Source of the DNA: Ereboglobus luteus
GTDB taxonomy: Bacteria > Verrucomicrobiota > Verrucomicrobiia > Opitutales > Opitutaceae
NCBI RefSeq assembly: GCF_003096195.1
Contig: NZ_CP023004.1
Coordinates: 1,654,501 to 1,718,500 of the forward strand
Reading direction: 5' to 3'
DNA: 64,000 bases
Program-made: the position numbers and the translations under genes
Notes under the pieces: model-generated
What the model saw: the letters and a program-made list of their open reading frames with translations, nothing else
The model's database searches: none
What the model was told of the DNA's origin: nothing
In this document: positions 1 to 7,777 of the stretch, in pieces
Layout of the letters: the number at the start of each line of letters is the position of its first letter
How positions within the stretch are numbered: position 1 is the first letter of the stretch

Positions 1-1
1 C

Positions 2-232
2 AAGCGCCTCACCGATCTTTTGGACAGCCGTTCCGTTGCGAACGATCAACTGGCGGCGGTGCAGGAACAACTCAAACTGCAACGCATCCAATCGGAATAT
101 TACGGAACAGCGGCCAGTGAGGTTAGCCAAAACAAGAGGCTCTACGAACAGGCGCTGGCTCGAATGGACGCCGCCGCGGCCGCCGCGATCAAGCAGGCAG
201 AAGCATTGAAAGCACAGGCAAAGAAAAGCTGA
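2..232 (+). CDS. Coiled-coil protein, 3' end (partial)
   Basis: The frame is open from the window edge to a TGA at 230-232, so this is the C-terminal end of a gene that begins upstream; the first possible in-window start (TTG at 20) is probably internal. The peptide is Ala/Gln/Lys/Glu-rich and helical. It lines up with the C-terminal part of the next gene: both have a QLK/QIKLQR segment, then an aromatic residue, then K-x-x-Y-E-Q and an alanine-rich tail. It is therefore a paralogue of that gene. Function is unknown. The spacing of 22 bp to the next gene suggests one operon. Confidence 0.6.
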   Translation, partial: KRLTDLLDSRSVANDQLAAVQEQLKLQRIQSEYYGTAASEVSQNKRLYEQALARMDAAAAAAIKQAEALKAQAKKS

Positions 233-254
233 CCCAACATATTTCGATTTCAAA

Positions 255-815
255 ATGAGAAAACTCTATTTCATTATCCCGATCATACTGGCGAGTATCT
301 TTCTCTTTTTCTATCTAAGCGAGAGAAAGGTTATTCATCAGAGAACCGAGGAGGCCAACGCCAAACAGCAGGCCGAAATTCAAGCCAAGATAAAAAAGGA
401 CAAGGAAGACCGTGACCGTGCCCGTGCGATAGCGGTGGCCCAGTCCGAGGAGCGTGCCGCGGAACGCGAAAAAAAGCGTCTTGAGGAAGAGGCGCAAAAA
501 GCCCAGATACAGGCGGCGCGCGATGCGCTCGCGGACGCCTTGCAGGAACGCGAACGTGCGTATAAGCAGAAGCTCAAACTCACGGAAGATCGCAGCACGG
601 GGGATGCCCAACTGCGCCGTGCCCGGGAGCAAATCAAACTGCAGCGCGCCCAGTTCGATTACATCAAAAACTCCGTCAAGGAAGTCACCGCTAAAAAGTC
701 AATTTACGAACAGTCATACGGAAAACTGGAAGCTGCCGAGCGCATTGCCGCGGCCAACGAAGCCGCGCGCCTTGCCGCCGCCACTCCTAAAAATAACCCT
801 TTAAATCACACGTAA
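255..815 (+). CDS. Membrane-anchored coiled-coil protein (hypothetical)
   Basis: 186 aa. Residues 4-21 are a hydrophobic segment followed directly by a charged Lys/Glu/Arg/Ala-rich region with the heptad look of a long coiled coil, so the expected topology is a single N-terminal anchor with a helical rod outside or in the periplasm. No enzymatic motif is visible. The C-terminal third matches the preceding partial gene and the overall plan matches the following gene, which starts 1 bp after this stop. I do not recognise a named family; TolA- or OmpH-like resemblance is compositional only. Confidence 0.7.
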   Translation: MRKLYFIIPIILASIFLFFYLSERKVIHQRTEEANAKQQAEIQAKIKKDKEDRDRARAIAVAQSEERAAEREKKRLEEEAQKAQIQAARDALADALQERERAYKQKLKLTEDRSTGDAQLRRAREQIKLQRAQFDYIKNSVKEVTAKKSIYEQSYGKLEAAERIAAANEAARLAAATPKNNPLNHT

Positions 816-816
816 C

Positions 817-1347
817 ATGAATCGTTTACTCTATATCGGAATCCCCGTCGTATTAATGGTCGCCTTCCTCTTCATCTATGCGGACAGCAAGAAGAAGATT
901 GAGGCTGCGCAAGAGAAGGCTCGCATCGAGAAAGCGACGGAAGATAAACGAATCGCCGACGAAAAAGAGGCGCTTCGCATACGAAATAAGGAAAATGCTG
1001 ATAAGGCCGACGCAAGACGCAGGGCGGATGAGGCCGAAAAGGAACTGAAAAAGAAGCAGGAATATGAGGCCGGCCTTCAGAAGATCCGTGACGAGGAAGC
1101 CACTTTCACCGCAGACCTGAACAAATACAAGAAGGAGATTGCGGAGCTTGAGACGGAACTGGACAAGATTCGCGCGGAAAAGGAAAAGCTCAGTCGCGAG
1201 TCGATTGATCTCAGCAAGGAGATCGCGGCCGCATACATTGAGCGCCAGAACGCCGAGATGGAAGTCCAGCGCTACGCCGCAATGGTCGCCCGTCGCGCCA
1301 ACGACAGCCCGCTCGCTCGGCCCCCCGCCGTTGCGCCGGCCCAGTAA
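817..1347 (+). CDS. Membrane-anchored coiled-coil protein (hypothetical)
   Basis: 176 aa. Hydrophobic residues 4-21 form one membrane anchor, followed by an uninterrupted charged helix rich in Lys, Glu, Arg and Ala to about residue 150, then a short Pro/Ala tail. The plan is the same as the preceding gene (short anchor plus coiled coil), and the 1-bp gap implies co-translation. A hairpin terminator follows at 1376-1407, so this is the last gene of the unit. Function unknown; a structural or envelope-spanning role is a guess from architecture. Confidence 0.7.
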   Translation: MNRLLYIGIPVVLMVAFLFIYADSKKKIEAAQEKARIEKATEDKRIADEKEALRIRNKENADKADARRRADEAEKELKKKQEYEAGLQKIRDEEATFTADLNKYKKEIAELETELDKIRAEKEKLSRESIDLSKEIAAAYIERQNAEMEVQRYAAMVARRANDSPLARPPAVAPAQ

Positions 1348-1375
1348 TTGCCGGGTATTGCGCATCAAAAATTTC

Positions 1376-1407
1376 AAGCCGCCGGGTTTCTCCAGGCGGC
1401 TTTTTTA
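1376..1407 (+). terminator. Rho-independent terminator after the coiled-coil operon
   Basis: Stem AAGCCGCC (1376-1383) pairs with GGCGGCTT (1395-1402), followed by a T run through 1406. It lies 29 bp after the stop at 1347. Confidence 0.8.
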
Positions 1408-1475
1408 TTGGTGAGATCGCAGAGACTGCGATCGGCAACTGACTGTGATAATGGCCTTTTCTATGGCGTTGAATA

Positions 1476-2534
1476 TCACACCAAGCTCTTACGCACTTGC
1501 GCGGCGGCGTCGGCCCAGGTGGGGAGCGGGCGCGCAAGGACCTCGGAACGCAGACGGGTGAGTTCGGTTTCGTCGGTGAGGATGCGGCGCAGCACGGCCT
1601 TCCATGCGGCGGCGTGATTCACGGGCGCGGTTACGCAACCGCCGCTGTTGGTGTATTCACGCAGGACGGGCAGGTCGCTGCACACGCAGGGCAGACCCAT
1701 CCAGAGCGCCTCGAGCGGGGGCAGGCCGCAGCCTTCGGCGATCGTCGGGAAGAGCGCGGCGCGGCATTTGGTGTAGAGCGCCAGCATCGCGTCGTCGGAC
1801 GCGCTTTCGTGCAGGTGCAGTCCGCGATATTTTTTGCGCATTGTCTTGATGCGGCTCTTGATCGGCTCGCCAAACTCCTCGTTCACGCGACCGACAAAGT
1901 TCATTTCAAATTGCAGGCCCTCGTCCCAAAGCGCCTCGCACACATCAAGCAGGAAGTTCTGGTTTTTGCGCGGTTCGAGCGCGCCGACGCACAGGAACGC
2001 GGGGTTGGCCGCCGCGGGCGTGTTTGCGGCGCTCGCCCGCGGTGTGTATTTTTGGAAATTTGCGCCGAGTGTGATGCGTTCCACGGTCGCGCGCGGAGCG
2101 ATGCCCTGGAATCTCCAAAACTCGTGAAGGTCGTTTGCGCTGTAATTGGAAACGGCGAGGATGCGGTCGAAGTTCGAGAGCATCTTCATGTAGTCGGGCG
2201 CGCGCAGCACGCTGTTGCGGCGCGTGATCTCGGGATACTTCAGCGGGATGGCGTCATGAAAAACGGCGGCGAGTTTGCATTTGCCCGATTCGATGAATTC
2301 GCGGAAGCCCTCGCGCTCGCCCTCGCTGAAAAGCTCGACGGTTAAAAGCCATTCGTTGCGCGCCTTTGAAAAGGTGATCTCGCGGCCGGTCTCGGAATTG
2401 CGCCAGCCGCCTTTTTTCCAGACGACCGCGGTGCATCGTTGCGAGGCGAGTTCGTCGAGCAGGCGATGACTCACACGGGTAAGACCGGAACTGTATTTCG
2501 CGGGACCTGTTTTGGTAACGTCGAAGTAGATCAT
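1476..2534 (-). CDS. Glycosyltransferase, GT4 family
   Basis: 352 aa, GT-B fold. The C-terminal half carries the donor-binding signature: a VGALEPRKN loop near residue 180 and an E-x7-E motif (EGCGLPPLE) followed by G-x-P-x-V-C-S, as in retaining GT4 enzymes that transfer sugars from nucleotide-sugar donors. The ATG overlaps the stop of the upstream glycosyltransferase by 4 bp (ATGA), so the two are translationally coupled. Substrate unknown; likely surface polysaccharide or glycolipid. No signal peptide. Confidence 0.85.
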   Translation of the reverse strand: MIYFDVTKTGPAKYSSGLTRVSHRLLDELASQRCTAVVWKKGGWRNSETGREITFSKARNEWLLTVELFSEGEREGFREFIESGKCKLAAVFHDAIPLKYPEITRRNSVLRAPDYMKMLSNFDRILAVSNYSANDLHEFWRFQGIAPRATVERITLGANFQKYTPRASAANTPAAANPAFLCVGALEPRKNQNFLLDVCEALWDEGLQFEMNFVGRVNEEFGEPIKSRIKTMRKKYRGLHLHESASDDAMLALYTKCRAALFPTIAEGCGLPPLEALWMGLPCVCSDLPVLREYTNSGGCVTAPVNHAAAWKAVLRRILTDETELTRLRSEVLARPLPTWADAAAQVRKSLV

Positions 2535-3784
2535 GATGCTTCAGGGTGGTGGGAGCTTGCAGTGTTGTCGATTGTTGTTTGCGCGGCCAGTTCAAAGCAC
2601 GCGTGAAGTTGCGAGGCGTTTTTGTGCGCGTCGAAGTTTTCCTCGACCCAGCGGCGGGCCTCGGCCCGGAGCGATTCGGCGAGAAGGTCGTCGGTTGCGA
2701 GGCGCCGCATATCGGTCACCCATGCGCTAATGTCCTCGACATCGGCAACGAGCCCGGTCTCGCCGTGGTGGATGGCCTCGGTGGTCGCGGCGGCGGGCGA
2801 TGTGATCACAAGCACGCCGGCGGACATGGCCTCGGGGATGACGTTGGGCAGTCCGTCGCGGTCGCCGCTGCGCGCAACCACCCCGGTGTGAATGAGCACA
2901 TCGGCCCATTGGAGCTGCCGCCAGACTTCGGGCAGGGCGAGATGCCCCATGAGCGTGACCTTGTCGGCGACTCCGTTTTTGGCGGCGGTTTGCTCGAGTG
3001 TCTCGCGAAGCGGTCCGTCGCCGATGATGCGCGCCTCGAACGCGACGCCCGCGTCGCGGAGCGCGCCGTAGATTCGCATTTGATGCGTGAAGCCCTTTTT
3101 CTCAACGAGGCGGCCAACGCACACGATGCGAATTGGCGAGCGGTCGGGACGCAGCGGATTCATGATGGGGAACGCGTCGAGTCCGCGACGAATCAGGCGG
3201 ACCTTGTCCGCGGGCACGCCGCGCTGAACGAGCGTGGCCCGTCCCATCGCGGTTGATGTGTGGATGAAGCGCGCGTCCGCCAGTTTTTCGAGAAGCCACC
3301 AGTCCCCGCCGTGTTCGTAAATATCATAGGCGTGCGCGGCCGCCGAGTAGGGGATTTTGTTCAAGCGCGAAAGGCACCACGCCGCCGTGGCCGGGGCGCC
3401 GCTCCACGCGGCATGAATGAGCGAGGGCGGATCTTTTTTGAATGCGCGGTAAAACACACCCGCGAAGCCCGCGCCGAGCATGTTTTCCCAAAAATTAATC
3501 CACGAGGGCGCGCGCCGTGTGAGAAGCCCGCGCAGCAAAATGCCAAACACATCCCAGCGCGTGAACGCGACCCATGGGATGATCCAGAACAACTCCAGCA
3601 GCCGCCACTTGTTGAAGGCGCGCACGGGCAGTCCGCAAAATGTCCCGCCGCCACCCCAGAACGAATAAATGCGCAAGTCGGCGCCGAGCCGGTGCATCGC
3701 GATGATTTCGCGTTGAAGGAACGTCTCCGTGTTTTTCGGAAACGTCGTGAAAAGATAGGCGATTTTGAGGCGAGGATTGTGCAA
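2531..3784 (-). CDS. Glycosyltransferase, GT4 family
   Basis: 417 aa. The N-terminus (KIAYLFTTFPKNTETF) is typical of exopolysaccharide GT4 enzymes, and the C-terminal half has VGRLVEKKG and D-G-L-P-N-V-I-P-E, the (E/D)x7E donor-site motif. The start is uncertain: the first codon at 3784 is TTG, there is no in-frame ATG or GTG before the upstream stop at 3842-3844, and no clear ribosome-binding site. First gene of a two-gene unit with the downstream GT4. Acceptor and donor are not readable from sequence. Confidence 0.85.
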   Translation of the reverse strand: MHNPRLKIAYLFTTFPKNTETFLQREIIAMHRLGADLRIYSFWGGGGTFCGLPVRAFNKWRLLELFWIIPWVAFTRWDVFGILLRGLLTRRAPSWINFWENMLGAGFAGVFYRAFKKDPPSLIHAAWSGAPATAAWCLSRLNKIPYSAAAHAYDIYEHGGDWWLLEKLADARFIHTSTAMGRATLVQRGVPADKVRLIRRGLDAFPIMNPLRPDRSPIRIVCVGRLVEKKGFTHQMRIYGALRDAGVAFEARIIGDGPLRETLEQTAAKNGVADKVTLMGHLALPEVWRQLQWADVLIHTGVVARSGDRDGLPNVIPEAMSAGVLVITSPAAATTEAIHHGETGLVADVEDISAWVTDMRRLATDDLLAESLRAEARRWVEENFDAHKNASQLHACFELAAQTTIDNTASSHHPEAS

Positions 3785-3949
3785 GGCTCGACAGACTGGA
3801 AAACCTGCCCGCGCAGGCCAAGCAGAAGTTTTTCGCGCATGTTAATTGGCGTGTGATGAACCCTAGTGAAGAACCCCGAAAAAAACGACCATTACTTTTT
3901 CCTTGCGCACCCCGATGCGAAAAGTCCTTACTCTGCCCCTCAAAATTAC

Positions 3950-4026
3950 GGACCCTTAGCTCAGTTGGTTAGAGCGCTTCCTTGACATGGAAGAGGTCGA
4001 TGGTTCGAGTCCATTAGGGTCCACCA
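3950..4026 (+). tRNA. tRNA-Val (anticodon GAC)
   Basis: A complete cloverleaf: acceptor GGACCCT/AGGGTCC, D arm GCTC...GAGC with AGTTGGTTA loop, anticodon stem CTTCC/GGAAG around loop TTGACAT (anticodon GAC), T arm with TTCGAGT loop, discriminator A and an encoded CCA at 4024-4026. A terminator hairpin follows. Confidence 0.96.
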
Positions 4027-4037
4027 CTTTTCCGGCC

Positions 4038-4070
4038 AAAGCCGCTCTTCATGGGGCGGCTTTTGTTTTT
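4038..4070 (+). terminator. Rho-independent terminator of tRNA-Val
   Basis: AAAGCCGC (4038-4045) pairs with GCGGCTTT (4056-4063), 10-nt loop, followed by a T-rich tract to 4070. It starts 12 bp after the tRNA 3' end. Confidence 0.8.
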
Positions 4071-4250
4071 GCCCGAATTGTTTGCGACGGTTTGGGGTAA
4101 CTATGATGCCGGATCGTTTGCGTGTGTTTTTTATCCCTTCCCAAACGTTTGCCCTTTCGTTTAGTTTTCCAGCTTTTCAAAACGCCCAAACCTCTCACCA
4201 TCCACACCCGCACATTCATCAAACTTCTCATTCCCTCCCGCATTCATCCC

Positions 4251-5903
4251 ATGGCCACACCTGAATTCTTCTACCAAGACACATTTCCGCTCGGCGCGGA
4301 CGAAACCGAATACCGCCTCCTTTCCAAGGAAGGCATCTCGACCACCACGCTCGACGGCAGGGAGATCGTGAAAGTCGCGCCCGAGGCGCTCGCGTTTCTC
4401 GCCCAGCAGGCCATGCACGACTGCTCGTTCATGCTCCGCCCGAAACACCTCGCGCAAGTCGCCGCCATCCTGCAAGACCCCGAGGCCTCGGCCAACGACC
4501 GCTACGTCGCGCTCACCATGCTCAAGAACGCCGAGATCGCCGCGCAGGGCATCCTCCCGTTCTGCCAGGACACCGGCACCGCCACCATCGTCGGCAAAAA
4601 GGGCGAGCAAGTCTGGACCGGCGCGGACGACGCCGAATTTTTGTCGAAGGGCGTTTACGAGTGCTACACCAAGGAAAACCTCCGCTACTCGCAGACCGCC
4701 GCGCTCAACATGTATGAGGAAGTCAACACCGGCACCAACCTCCCCGCGCAGATCGACCTCTACGCCACGCCCGGCTCCGAATACAAATTCCTCTTCGTCG
4801 CCAAGGGCGGCGGTTCCGCCAACAAGACCTACCTCTATCAGGAAACCAAGGCGCTCCTTAACCCGAAATCGCTCGAAAAATTTGTGACCGAGAAAATGAA
4901 ATCGCTCGGCACCGCCGCCTGCCCGCCCTACCACCTCGCGTTCGTCATCGGCGGCACCAGCGCCGAGACCTGCCTCAAAACCGTCAAGCTCGCCTCGACC
5001 AAATACTACGACTCGCTCCCCACCACCGGCAACAAGCACGGCCGCGCCTTCCGCGACCTCGAGATGGAGGAAAAGATTCTCAAAATCGCGCAGCAATCCG
5101 GCATCGGCGCGCAATTCGGCGGCAAATATTTCGCGCTCGACGTGCGCGTCGTCCGCCTTCCGCGCCACGGCGCCTCGTGCCCCGTCGGCCTCGGCGTCTC
5201 CTGCTCCGCCGACCGCAACATCAAGGCCAAGATCAACAAGGACGGCATCTGGCTCGAAAAAATGGAAACCAACCCCGGTCGTTTCATCCCCGAAAGCGAG
5301 CGCGTTCTCAAGGACGACAACATCGTCAAAATCGACCTCAACCAGCCGATGGACGCCATTCGCGCCACGCTCTCGAAATATCCCGTCACCACGCGCGTCG
5401 CGCTTAACGGCACCATCATCGTCGGACGCGACATCGCCCACGCCAAGCTCAAGGAACGCCTCGACTCCGGCCAGGGCCTGCCCGACTACATCAAAAAGCA
5501 TCCCATCTACTACGCCGGCCCGGCCAAGACGCCGCAAGGTTACGCCTCCGGCAGCTTCGGCCCCACGACGGCGGGTCGCATGGACAGCTACGTTGACCTC
5601 TTCCAATCCAACGGCGGCTCGCTCGTGATGATCGCCAAGGGCAACCGCAGCCAGGCCGTCACCGACGCGTGCAAAAAACACGGCGGCTTCTATCTCGGCA
5701 GCATCGGCGGCCCCGCCGCGATCCTCGCCAAGGACAACATCAAAAAAGTCGAGCTCCTCGAGTATCCCGAGCTCGGCATGGAAGCCATCTGGAAAATCGA
5801 AGTGGAAGACTTCCCCGCGTTCATCCTGGTGGACGACAAGGGCAACGACTTCTTCGTAAGCGGCTGCGCCGCCTGCGGCACGGGCGCGCCGGAGAAAAAG
5901 TAA
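4251..5903 (+). CDS. fumA: Fumarate hydratase, class I (4Fe-4S)
   Basis: 550 aa, the usual length of single-chain class I fumarases (FumA/FumB type, EC 4.2.1.2), which interconvert fumarate and L-malate in the TCA cycle using a labile 4Fe-4S cluster. Cysteines at 105 (LPFCQDTG), 224 (AACPPYH) and 318 (GVSC) sit at the positions of the three cluster ligands of E. coli FumA. The frame stays open upstream to 4122, but the ATG at 4251 ([10 protein letters not shown]) begins the conserved sequence. Monocistronic: it follows the tRNA terminator and ends in its own terminator. Cytoplasmic. Confidence 0.95.
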   Translation: MATPEFFYQDTFPLGADETEYRLLSKEGISTTTLDGREIVKVAPEALAFLAQQAMHDCSFMLRPKHLAQVAAILQDPEASANDRYVALTMLKNAEIAAQGILPFCQDTGTATIVGKKGEQVWTGADDAEFLSKGVYECYTKENLRYSQTAALNMYEEVNTGTNLPAQIDLYATPGSEYKFLFVAKGGGSANKTYLYQETKALLNPKSLEKFVTEKMKSLGTAACPPYHLAFVIGGTSAETCLKTVKLASTKYYDSLPTTGNKHGRAFRDLEMEEKILKIAQQSGIGAQFGGKYFALDVRVVRLPRHGASCPVGLGVSCSADRNIKAKINKDGIWLEKMETNPGRFIPESERVLKDDNIVKIDLNQPMDAIRATLSKYPVTTRVALNGTIIVGRDIAHAKLKERLDSGQGLPDYIKKHPIYYAGPAKTPQGYASGSFGPTTAGRMDSYVDLFQSNGGSLVMIAKGNRSQAVTDACKKHGGFYLGSIGGPAAILAKDNIKKVELLEYPELGMEAIWKIEVEDFPAFILVDDKGNDFFVSGCAACGTGAPEKK

Positions 5904-5932
5904 GCCTTTCAATCGACAACACAAATCTCATC

Positions 5933-5970
5933 AAAACGCCCGGCGTGTAATAGCGACGGGCGTTTTTTTT
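5933..5970 (+). terminator. Rho-independent terminator of fumarase gene
   Basis: Stem AACGCCCG (5935-5942) with CGGGCGTT (5957-5964), then an uninterrupted run of T to 5970. Confidence 0.9.
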
Positions 5971-6225
5971 GCGCGCGTGGAATCCGATAAACTTTCGCAA
6001 GCCTTGCGCGTGGAATCTCAAACCTTCCGCTCATTTTTATCCATCGGCTGATCAAACCTTGCCACCCGGCCGTCTCCAAACAGGCGATTCGGTAAAAGGC
6101 ATGTTTAGAATTTCGGTTTTCGCGAATGTCCAAAAGTTGGCATCCGCGCTGCTATGACTGATGCTGTTCATATCAGCCCTGCTCCGGCAGGGTTTGGGGT
6201 AACATGGAGTCCAGCGTGCATAACT
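5971..6225. other. Intergenic region, no gene seen
   Basis: Between the fumarase terminator and the queF terminator. Short open frames here have no recognisable domain and no start signal. I see no RNA gene or repeat. Confidence 0.6.
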
Positions 6226-6284
6226 GGACAAAGAAAATAAAGGGCCCGCCGTTAGGGGTTATCGGCGGGCCCGCTTCTTTTTTG
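6226..6284 (-). terminator. Strong terminator hairpin downstream of queF
   Basis: A 10-bp perfect stem, GGGCCCGCCG (6242-6251) with CGGCGGGCCC (6263-6272). On the minus strand it is followed by a T-rich tract (TTTATTTTCTTT), fitting termination of queF. The plus side also has a T run (6279-6283), so it could act in both directions. Confidence 0.8.
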
Positions 6285-6294
6285 AAATGTGGAA

Positions 6295-6669
6295 TCAACG
6301 CGGACGTTTTGCCCTGATTGCTTTCGCGTTCCACTCCGCCGTCACGGTCGACGTGAAACCGCCGCGCGCTTTCCATCTCGACACGATCGTGAGCGAGCGC
6401 GGTTTCATCACGCGTCCGAGGTCGTCGCAAATCGTGTTGGTCACCGCCTCGAAAAAACTGCCCTCGTTGCGAAACGCGTGGAAATACAGCTTCAGCGATT
6501 TCAACTCTACGCACACCTTGTCCGGCACGTAGCGCACCGTGATGTCGGCGAAATCCGGATGTCCCGTCATCGGACACAACGAGGTAAACTCATGATGCGT
6601 GTGCTCGATCACATAATCGCGCCCGGGCGCGGGATTGGGAAACGTCTCAAGAATCTTTGGGTCAACCAT
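6295..6669 (-). CDS. queF: NADPH-dependent 7-cyano-7-deazaguanine reductase (QueF)
   Basis: 124 aa, short single-domain (B. subtilis) type of QueF, EC 1.7.1.13, reducing preQ0 to preQ1 for queuosine synthesis. The catalytic block is present: Cys32 (SLCPMTGHPDFA) forms the thioimide, Asp39 seven residues later is the proton donor, and the VELKSLKLY motif and Glu74 (SFFE) lie at substrate-binding positions. The residue before Glu74 is Phe where B. subtilis QueF, as I recall it, has His. I chose the ATG at 6669 because conserved sequence begins there; the frame extends to 6771 but that part overlaps the upstream gene. No other queuosine gene is nearby. Confidence 0.9.
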   Translation of the reverse strand: MVDPKILETFPNPAPGRDYVIEHTHHEFTSLCPMTGHPDFADITVRYVPDKVCVELKSLKLYFHAFRNEGSFFEAVTNTICDDLGRVMKPRSLTIVSRWKARGGFTSTVTAEWNAKAIRAKRPR

Positions 6670-6758
6670 GACGCAAAACCTACCAACCGCCGTCGAGCCG
6701 TGTCCACTCGCAACCGTGCGCAAATCGCACCCGACCCCGAAAGAGGGGAGCGAAACCC

Positions 6759-7658
6759 TCACATGAACCACGCCTCGGGCAGCTCCAGCTTCCGGCGTTT
6801 TGCACCGCGATCCCTTGGATCATACAAACCAAACACCGCGCGTCCCGAGGATTCCAGCGCGCGCAGATATTTTATTTTTCCGGACGCGTGCGATGCGTAT
6901 GAATAAACGCCGTCGTCCATCGCATCATCCACGCGTTCGCACTCGGCGCGATAACGCAGCTGCTTGTTGATTTTCACATTTGTGGAAACGATTTTGCGCA
7001 CGCGAAACTCACCCACCATGCCGTTTTTTAACATCCACTGCCGCCGCAAGGGAACGTGGATTGAAACAACCACGATGATCGCGCCGACGAGTGGAAAAAT
7101 CAGGACAAACAATGTTGCAACCGAACCCGCGCTCAAGCGGGAGCCTTCGATGCGCGCGGTGGATGGATTCCCCTCAATGTATAACACGCCCACCTTGTCG
7201 CCTTTGTTCCATGCCCGCCCGGTTGTGTAGCACACACCTTGAACGACCTCGCCGCTTTCACTTGCCGTGAACTCAAAGGCATAACGATAAACTGGTGTTT
7301 CATTTATCGACATATTGCTCTTTTCAGCCTCCGAGACGCGTCCGGTTGTCACCAAGTGGCTTCTGTCAAGCTGCCAGTCCTTTCGCAGGTTGTATGGGAA
7401 AAATATCCATGTGAAAACTCCGCCCAAAACTAGAAAAAACAGGCCGAATAAAAAAAGTCCGACCGCTTGGGTTTTCATTCCCGCCGCGCGTTTTATCACA
7501 GGCGGAATTTCCCGTCTCGGCACAGGCGCGAGCAGGAACGCCGTTAGCGACTCCCCGGCCTCGCGCGTCAAGCTCGGCATCGCATGCTCCGGCTTATTGC
7601 CGGAAACATCGCGCGCGCTGTCGCCAAAGCTGCCGTTTTTGTCCATGCCACAAGGCAT
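6759..7658 (-). CDS. DUF3592-like membrane protein
   Basis: 299 aa. A hydrophobic segment around residues 66-88 (GLFLFGLFFLVLGGVFTWIF) and another around 178-203 flank an extracytoplasmic beta-rich domain. That domain has the DUF3592 pattern: V-T-T-G-R-V near its start, Y-R-Y-A-F-E-F in the middle, then GDKVGVLYIEGNPSTARIE. A second small domain follows the second membrane segment. A purine-rich GGGGAGGA abuts the first ATG; the second Met (residue 5) is also possible. Function unknown; DUF3592 proteins are uncharacterised membrane proteins. Confidence 0.65.
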   Translation of the reverse strand: MPCGMDKNGSFGDSARDVSGNKPEHAMPSLTREAGESLTAFLLAPVPRREIPPVIKRAAGMKTQAVGLFLFGLFFLVLGGVFTWIFFPYNLRKDWQLDRSHLVTTGRVSEAEKSNMSINETPVYRYAFEFTASESGEVVQGVCYTTGRAWNKGDKVGVLYIEGNPSTARIEGSRLSAGSVATLFVLIFPLVGAIIVVVSIHVPLRRQWMLKNGMVGEFRVRKIVSTNVKINKQLRYRAECERVDDAMDDGVYSYASHASGKIKYLRALESSGRAVFGLYDPRDRGAKRRKLELPEAWFM

Positions 7659-7777
7659 TCCTCCCCGCCCTCATCGCGTCAACCAACAAAGCGCCGCGCG
7701 TCGCCGCAAATCGCGCCACACTCAGAAAAACATTTCCCTGTCCGCGCCCATGCCTCAGCGTCTGGGTTTCTCACGCC

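Noticed and set aside
4161-5924. Long minus-strand open frame opposite the fumarase gene
   Set aside because: The plus strand encodes a complete class I fumarase with all three cluster cysteines. The minus frame is Val/Gly/Ala/Glu-rich without domains, a by-product of GC-rich codon use.
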